Of a DNA stretch of 64,000 bases, positions 60,496 through 64,000 are shown piece by piece. The stretch's first letter is position 1. Each line of letters begins with the position of its first letter. This DNA comes from Inquilinus ginsengisoli_B (GTDB lineage Bacteria > Pseudomonadota > Alphaproteobacteria > DSM-16000 > Inquilinaceae). A program made the position numbers and the translations under genes. The stretch lies in NCBI RefSeq assembly GCF_050434925.1, contig NZ_JBNDJK010000001.1, forward strand, positions 7,192,001 to 7,256,000, in the 5' to 3' direction. The notes beneath the pieces were generated by a model, which was not told the origin of the DNA, did not search any database, and saw only the letters and a program-made list of their open reading frames with translations.

Positions 60496-61511
60496 TCAGC
60501 GGCGGGTCGTGGTCCGGAAGATCCGGAAGTTGAGCCAGATCGCGATCAGGATGATCACGCCCGTGATGATGGGCGTCAGGAACGGCGACATATGGGCCAG
60601 GATCAGGCCGTTGCCGATCACCGCCACGGTCAGGGCGCCCAGCACGGTGCCGATCATGGTGCCCCGGCCGCCGAACAGGCTGGTGCCGCCCAGCACTACC
60701 GCGGCGATGACGTCGAGCTCGAACCCCGCCCCGGCATTGGCCGAGCCGCTGCCCAGCCGCGCCGCGATCACAACGGCGGCCAGCGCCGCGGCGGCGCCGG
60801 ACAGGACATAGACCAGCATCGTCACCCGCCGGATGTTCACCCCGGCGCGGCGCACCGCCTCGGCATTGGCGCCGATGCCGGTGACGTAGCGGCCGAACCG
60901 GGTCTGGGTGAAGATCAGGACGCCGAGCGCCAGCACCGCGACCGCGATGATCGCCGGCAGCGGCAGCCCGGCCACCCAGCCGCGGCCGATGATGACGAAG
61001 GCGCTGCCGGGATCGACCGGGATCGAATAGCCCTGGGTGATCAGCAGCGCCACGCCGCGGATGATGCCGAGCCCGGCCAGGGTGACGATGAAGGCCGGGA
61101 TGCCCTCATAGGCGATGAAGAAGCCCTGCACCGCGCCGATCATGGCGCCCAGCAGCACCAGGCCGATCAGGGCCAGCGGCCAGGGCACGCCGGCCTGCAG
61201 CGCCACCGCCGACAGGGCGCCGACCAGGCCGAGCATCGAGCCGACCGACAGGTCGATGCCGCCGGTGGTGATGACGAAGGTCATCGCCGTGGCGACGATC
61301 AGCAGCGGCGCGCTCTGCCGCAGGATGTTCAGGATGTTCGCCTCGGTCAGGAAGGCGTCCGTGACCAGGCCGAACAGGATGCAGACCGCCAGGAAGAACA
61401 GGAAGATGCTGGCGACGCCGCCATTGGCCATCACCTGGTGGCGCAGCCCCGGCGGCCGGTCGGCCTTGGCCGCGCCCCGCTCCTCGGTCATCGCATTGCT
61501 CCCCGCCGCGC

Positions 61512-61515
<4 letters not shown>
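60496..61515 (-). CDS. Ribose-type ABC transporter permease (RbsC family)
   Basis: Membrane protein of 339 residues with about ten helices: LFGLVTDAFLTEANILNILRQSAPLLIVATAMTFVI, TGGIDLSVGSMLGLVGALS, TRFGRYVTGIGANAEAVRRAGVN and VVLGGTSLFGGRGTMIGTVLGALTVAVIGNGLIL. The ATGA overlap with the ATPase gene supports the start at 61515 rather than the internal ATG at 61491. It is a distant paralog of the permease at 45864. Confidence 0.92.
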
Positions 61516-62315
<800 letters not shown>

Positions 62316-62334
62316 GCTTGATCGCTGCGACGGC

Positions 62335-62362
62335 GGCTGCCCCTCCGGGCGAAGGGGCAGCC
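62335..62362 (-). promoter_or_regulatory. Hairpin after the second ribose-type binding-protein gene
   Basis: GGCTGCCCCT (62362-62353 on the minus strand) pairs perfectly with AGGGGCAGCC (62344-62335) over an eight-base loop, eight bases after the stop. No T-run. It is the third case in this window of a perfect hairpin directly after a binding-protein gene inside an importer operon. Confidence 0.65.
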
Positions 62363-62370
62363 TCGGCGGG

Positions 62371-63312
62371 TTACTTGAACATGCCGCGGAACTGGTCGAC
62401 ATTGGCCTTGGTGACGATGGTGACCGGCACGTTGATGATCGCCGGCACTTTCTCGCCCTTCTTCAGCTTCAGCAGGCTCTCGACTGCGACCTTGCCCTCG
62501 GTCGCCGGGTCCTGCTGCACCACGGCGGCGACCCAGCCGGAATCGATGCCGGCGATCGCCTGGGCGGTCAGGTCCCAGCCGAACACCTTGATGTCGCCGG
62601 TGCGGCCCTGGCTGGTGACGGCGGAGACGGCACCGATCAGCGCCGGCTCGCCGGTGGCGTAGAGCGCGGTCATGGCCGGGTTGGCGGTCATCAGGTTCTC
62701 CGACGCCGTCAGGGCGACGTCCTGGACGTTCTGGCCGTCCACCGTGTCGACGATGTCGACCTTCACGCCCGAGGCGGCGAGCGCCTTCTTGAACCCGTCC
62801 AGCCGCTGGTTCTGGATGAAGGAGTTCAGCGCGCCGATGACGCCGAGCTTGGCGCTGCCGCCCATCTGCGCCTTGACGTAGTCGGCGGTGTGCTTGCCGA
62901 TCTCCTCGCCGGCCTTGAGGTTGTCGACGCCGACGAAGGCGGCGTTGTCGCCGTCCGGGATCTGGGCGTCGACCGCGATCACCGGAATGCCGGCCTGCTT
63001 GGCCGCGGTGATCGCCGGCTTCACCCCGTTGACGTCGATCGCCACCAGCACGATGCCATCGACCTTCTGGGTGATGTAGTTCTCGATCGCGTCGTTCTGG
63101 GCGCTGGGCACGTTGTTGGCGTTGAAGATCACCAGCTTGGCGCCGGCGGCATCGGCCGCCTTCTGCGCGCCCTGGTTGATCTGGTTGAAGAACAGGGCCT
63201 GCTGGTTGATGGTCACCAGCGCGATGGTCTCGGCCCGCGCCTGGGCGGTGAAGGCCAGCATCGCCGTGCCGGCCAGCGCCGCGGCGGACATCAGTGCGTT
63301 CAGTCGGGTCAT
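62371..63312 (-). CDS. Ribose-type ABC transporter substrate-binding protein
   Basis: Periplasmic protein of 313 residues with a signal peptide (MTRLNALMSAAALAGTAMLA, cleaved after AQARA). ETIALVTINQQALFFNQINQGAQKAADAAGAKLVIF, AIENYITQKVDGIVLVAIDV, GIPVIAVDAQIP and the long type-1 fold continue to the C-terminus; length is typical of RbsB-like proteins. It starts the transport part of the operon, 59 bases after the LacI-type regulator gene on the same strand, with a GGAGAG site. Confidence 0.92.
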   Translation of the reverse strand: MTRLNALMSAAALAGTAMLAFTAQARAETIALVTINQQALFFNQINQGAQKAADAAGAKLVIFNANNVPSAQNDAIENYITQKVDGIVLVAIDVNGVKPAITAAKQAGIPVIAVDAQIPDGDNAAFVGVDNLKAGEEIGKHTADYVKAQMGGSAKLGVIGALNSFIQNQRLDGFKKALAASGVKVDIVDTVDGQNVQDVALTASENLMTANPAMTALYATGEPALIGAVSAVTSQGRTGDIKVFGWDLTAQAIAGIDSGWVAAVVQQDPATEGKVAVESLLKLKKGEKVPAIINVPVTIVTKANVDQFRGMFK

Positions 63313-63371
63313 GAAGCTCTCCTCTGCGTGGTGTTGTTGTCGCGTTTCTTCCCCGGCGGCAGGTGTCGCGA

Positions 63372-63998
63372 TCAGCCTGCCGCGTTGGCCTGCCCCGGCG
63401 GCGGTCCGACGGATTTTCGGATCACCAGTTCGGTGGGCAGGCGTTGGATCGGCGGCGTCTCCTCGCCCCGGATCTGCGCCAGCAGCGTCCGGATGCCGAG
63501 CCGGCCGAGTGCCTCGATCGGCTGGCGCACGGTGGTGATCGGTGGGCTGAGGAGGTCCGCGAAAGGCATGTCGTCGAAGCTGGCGAGCGAAAGGTCGCCC
63601 GGCACAGACAGGCCGCGGGTCGCCAGCTCCTGCAGCACGCCGATGGCGATGTAGTCGCTGCCGCTGAACACGGCGGTGGGCCGGCCCTCGGCGAGGATCG
63701 CCCGGGTGGCGTCGCGCCCGAACTCCCGCTCATAGGCGCCGAACCGGACCATGCCGTCCGCGACCGCCAGCCCGGCCCCGGCCATCGCCTGGGCGAAGCC
63801 GGCGAAGCGCTCGCGGCTGCTCAGCAGCTGCTCCGGCCCGCCGATATGGGCGATGCGGCGATGCCCGGCCGCAATCAGGTGGCGAGTGGCGTCACAGGCG
63901 CCGGCCTCGTTCTCGACGAAGATCCGGGTGACCCTGGCGCCCGGCACGTCCTCGTCGAGCAGGACGACGTCGGTGCGCCCGTCGATCAGGTCCCGCAG
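63372..63998 (-). CDS. LacI family transcriptional regulator (N-terminus beyond window edge)
   Basis: C-terminal 208 residues of a LacI/PurR-type regulator; the frame is open to the window end, so the HTH domain and start are outside. The periplasmic-binding-like ligand domain is clear: VVLLDEDVPGARVTRIFVENEAG, HLIAAGHRRIAHIGGP, PTAVFSGSDYIAIGVLQEL, GLSVPGDLSLASFDDMPFADLLSPPITTVRQP and LPTELVIRKS. It should control the adjacent ribose-type importer operon and respond to its sugar. Confidence 0.92.
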   Translation of the reverse strand: MRDLIDGRTDVVLLDEDVPGARVTRIFVENEAGACDATRHLIAAGHRRIAHIGGPEQLLSSRERFAGFAQAMAGAGLAVADGMVRFGAYEREFGRDATRAILAEGRPTAVFSGSDYIAIGVLQELATRGLSVPGDLSLASFDDMPFADLLSPPITTVRQPIEALGRLGIRTLLAQIRGEETPPIQRLPTELVIRKSVGPPPGQANAAG

Positions 63999-64000
63999 GC

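Noticed and set aside
63372..63947. A complete small protein starting at 63947
   Set aside because: The frame is open to the window edge and the sequence before 63947 continues the LacI ligand domain; the gene is cut by the window.

Overview
This is a high-GC window (roughly two thirds G+C by eye) from a metabolically versatile alphaproteobacterium. The gene types (methylated-amine oxidation by Tmm/Tdm/Dmm, indolepyruvate oxidoreductase with a fused beta subunit, many ABC importers with dedicated GntR/LacI/ROK regulators) and the dispersed C-rich and 'gcccgggc' palindromes fit a soil or plant-associated Rhodospirillales-like or Rhizobiales-like bacterium. This placement is inference; there is no rRNA or tRNA to test it. 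No rRNA, tRNA or CRISPR array was seen.

Layout. (1) 1-5722, minus strand: a family-5 (peptide/opine type) binding protein, an FCD-type GntR regulator, and a three-gene ABC-2 export system. (2) 5901-9598, plus: indolepyruvate ferredoxin oxidoreductase iorA-iorB, followed by C-rich repeat hairpins. (3) 9880-11213, minus: a cyclase-family hydrolase and a MarR regulator; 11563-14411, plus: a polar amino-acid ABC binding protein, its permease and a class-V PLP enzyme. (4) 14495-16394, minus: mobA (3-hydroxybenzoate 4-monooxygenase) broken by one extra base. (5) 16714-29502, minus: a methylated-amine catabolic cluster, in transcription order tdm, an XRE-cupin regulator, mgsA-mgsB-mgsC, gmaS, dmmD-dmmA-dmmB-dmmC, tmm. 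Together these take trimethylamine to TMAO, dimethylamine, methylamine, gamma-glutamylmethylamide and N-methylglutamate; only N-methylglutamate dehydrogenase is missing. An APC permease (29749-31533) is divergent from it.

(6) 31697-42185, plus: a tight operon of CoA-transferase, SDR, MaoC-type hydratase, HutC-type regulator, a histidase-fold lyase that lacks the MIO-forming Ala-Ser-Gly, a quaternary-amine (OpuB/C-type) ABC importer, an ornithine-cyclodeaminase-family protein and a PhnD-like protein. I propose that this operon imports and opens an (aromatic) amino-acid betaine by eliminating trimethylamine, which the neighbouring cluster then oxidises. This is the best candidate for an undescribed system here.

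(7) 42210-50048: a divergent ROK regulator and a ribose-type ABC importer with two tandem duplicated binding proteins, followed by a YhfX-like PLP protein and an M20 peptidase. (8) 50105-55283, plus: a GntR regulator, an aminomutase-like class-III aminotransferase, a glutamine-synthetase-like gene with a one-base frameshift, and two SDRs, under a promoter with two copies of a TGTGATCACA operator. (9) 55301-64000, minus: a second ribose-type importer with LacI regulator (cut by the window edge), a phosphotriesterase-family hydrolase, a glutamine-amidotransferase-like protein, a PfkB kinase and a BtpA/SgcQ protein, interrupted by an IS110-family (IS1111-type) element at 57131-58525.
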